Positions 5,910 through 6,564 of a stretch of DNA of 6,564 nucleotides are shown piece after piece (within the stretch, counting starts at the first letter, position 1; every line of letters starts with the position of its first letter). A model generated the notes under the pieces. The model saw only the letters and a list, made by a program, of their open reading frames with translations. It was not told the DNA's origin and searched no databases. The stretch is from Bacillota bacterium (GTDB lineage Bacteria; Bacillota; Dethiobacteria; Dethiobacterales; Dethiobacteraceae): positions 1 to 6,564 of the forward strand of contig JAAZJT010000097.1 in assembly GCA_012800215.1 (NCBI GenBank). Direction: 5' to 3'. A program made the translations under genes and the position numbers.

Positions 5910-6446
5910 GTGAGAAAAAAGAAAAGATATGGTTGGTCTTTAGATAAAAAGTCATTTTGGCTTGGCGTTACCAGTATTCTGATTATTATTATAGTTATCG
6001 GCAGCCTCGCATTAAGGGCCCTGTCAGAATACGGCTTAACAGTTTATCTTAACAGTGAGGAGATAGCAAAAAGTATTCAGGAACAAGTTATGCTTTATGC
6101 AGAGCAGGAGATACCGCAAATGATTGAAGACGCCAAAGCAGAAATCCCGCGCATTATCGAGTCGGAAGTGCAGGCGCAACTATCTGATCGTATGGAGATT
6201 GCCGGTTTTGTCTTTACCATGCCGGCGGAGTTAGTGGAACAATTGACTAAAAATATGCAGTCTAATGTGGCAAAAACTACAGGAAAAATTTTGGATGGCT
6301 TAAACACACACATTTTAACAAATCAGTTGGGAAATAATGTTTATGAAATGGTAAAACAGGCAATCACAGGAGAATTACAAAGCCAGACACTCCAAGTTTA
6401 TTTCTTCGACAGAATTCCTGTTAAAGTACGGCTGAGGGTGAAATAA
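5910..6446 (+). CDS. Single-pass membrane-anchored protein of unknown function
   Basis: I do not recognise this protein. From GTG 5910 it has 178 residues. A basic N-terminus (MRKKKRYGW) is followed by one strongly hydrophobic segment at about 16-38 (FWLGVTSILIIIIVIGSLALRAL). No signal peptidase site is evident, so it probably stays anchored with the remaining ~140 residues outside the membrane. Residues 49-90 are acidic and look helical, with a tandem 11-residue repeat EIPQMIEDAKA / EIPRIIESEVQ (67-88). Residues 98-155 look like further amphipathic helix (MPAELVEQL, MQSNVAKTTGKILDGL). The C-terminus is short, basic and beta-like (VYFFDRIPVKVRLRVK). There are no cysteines and no catalytic motif I can name. 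The codY terminator and a promoter-like region suggest separate transcription. Starting at ATG 5889 would add seven residues. Codon use and base composition resemble the neighbours, so I see no sign of recent transfer. Confidence 0.8.
   Translation: MRKKKRYGWSLDKKSFWLGVTSILIIIIVIGSLALRALSEYGLTVYLNSEEIAKSIQEQVMLYAEQEIPQMIEDAKAEIPRIIESEVQAQLSDRMEIAGFVFTMPAELVEQLTKNMQSNVAKTTGKILDGLNTHILTNQLGNNVYEMVKQAITGELQSQTLQVYFFDRIPVKVRLRVK
6108..6173 (+). repeat. Tandem 11-residue repeat inside the membrane protein gene
   Basis: Two 33-base units (6108-6140 and 6141-6173) encode EIPQMIEDAKA and EIPRIIESEVQ, sharing the pattern E-I-P-x-x-I-E. The DNA units differ at many bases, including synonymous ones, so this is an old or selected protein-level repeat. 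An 11-residue period is compatible with a hendecad amphipathic helix, with a proline at the start of each unit. Confidence 0.6.
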
Positions 6447-6460
6447 ATGCAGGTAGAACA

Positions 6461-6489
6461 TTGCCATTTCTAACAAACTATGTTATACT
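6461..6489 (+). promoter_or_regulatory. Sigma-A promoter directed out of the window
   Basis: TTGCCA (6461-6466, 5 of 6 to TTGACA) and TATACT (6484-6489, 5 of 6 to TATAAT) are separated by exactly 17 bases. TG at 6481-6482 gives an extended -10 (TGtTATACT). This is the best promoter in the window. It starts 15 bases after the stop of the membrane protein gene, so it should drive the next gene to the right. Initiation would fall near 6496. Confidence 0.75.
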
Positions 6490-6564
6490 ACAAGACGGTG
6501 TAAAACTAAACACGCTTCAGGATAGGTGCAGCTGTGCCAATATTAGGTTCTGTACTTAGATGAA
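6490..6564 (+). other. Probable start region and 5' leader of a gene beyond the window
   Basis: After the promoter no credible coding start appears before the window ends. GTG 6534 stops after nine codons at TGA 6561-6563, and ATG 6560 lacks a well-placed Shine-Dalgarno. The leader is therefore at least about 65 bases. It contains a GC-rich self-complementary stretch GGTGCAGCTGTGCC (6525-6538). The downstream gene is not visible; in B. subtilis the flagellar flgB operon follows codY, but nothing here shows that. Confidence 0.4.

Noticed and set aside
6095..6313. Minus-strand frame inside the membrane protein gene
   Set aside because: Short, antisense and lacking start signals; the plus-strand gene has a ribosome binding site and a coherent domain layout.
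6447..6473. Eight-codon frame after the membrane protein gene, with GAGGGTG upstream
   Set aside because: Too short to support as a gene, and it overlaps the -35 element of the outgoing promoter.

Overview
The window looks like chromosomal DNA from a Gram-positive bacterium of the Bacillota, most likely a Clostridia-grade lineage. The evidence is the gene order topA-trmFO-xerC(codV)-hslV(clpQ)-hslU(clpY)-codY, all on the + strand, which is the arrangement known from Bacillus subtilis and its relatives. CodY and the folate-dependent TrmFO are both typical of this phylum. Further support comes from strong AGGAGG-type ribosome binding sites, GTG starts and an A+T-leaning base composition. I cannot name the genus from sequence alone.

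Layout. Positions 1-664 hold the 3' end of topA (DNA topoisomerase I, with three C-terminal zinc ribbons). After a 15-base gap comes trmFO (680-1996), the FAD/folate enzyme that makes 5-methyluridine-54 in tRNA. A 90-base gap carries a plausible sigma-A promoter with an extended -10. The xerC-hslV-hslU-codY cluster (2087-5747) follows: a tyrosine recombinase, the two halves of the HslUV ATP-dependent protease, and the global nutrient repressor CodY. The hslV and hslU genes abut with no spacer. A perfect 10-bp hairpin followed by a U-rich tract (5752-5790) ends the cluster.

Beyond the terminator, a separate gene (5910-6446) encodes an unrecognised protein with one N-terminal membrane helix and a mostly helical outer domain. 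It has an AT-rich promoter-like region upstream. Right after it, a well-formed sigma-A promoter (6461-6489, 17-base spacer, extended -10) points out of the window. The last ~70 bases are probably the untranslated leader of the next gene.

How it fits together. The first six genes are housekeeping functions: DNA supercoiling, tRNA modification, chromosome dimer resolution, protein quality control and nutrient sensing. They are linked by conserved synteny and probable co-transcription rather than by one pathway. I found no mobile element, CRISPR array, RNA gene or evident novel multi-gene system. The points most worth a second look are a CodY that lacks the ligand-anchoring arginine known from B. 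subtilis and has a shortened effector-domain loop; an HslV that keeps a threonine-type N-terminus unlike B. subtilis ClpQ; a weak CodY-box-like sequence over the cluster's own promoter; and the orphan membrane protein with an 11-residue tandem repeat.
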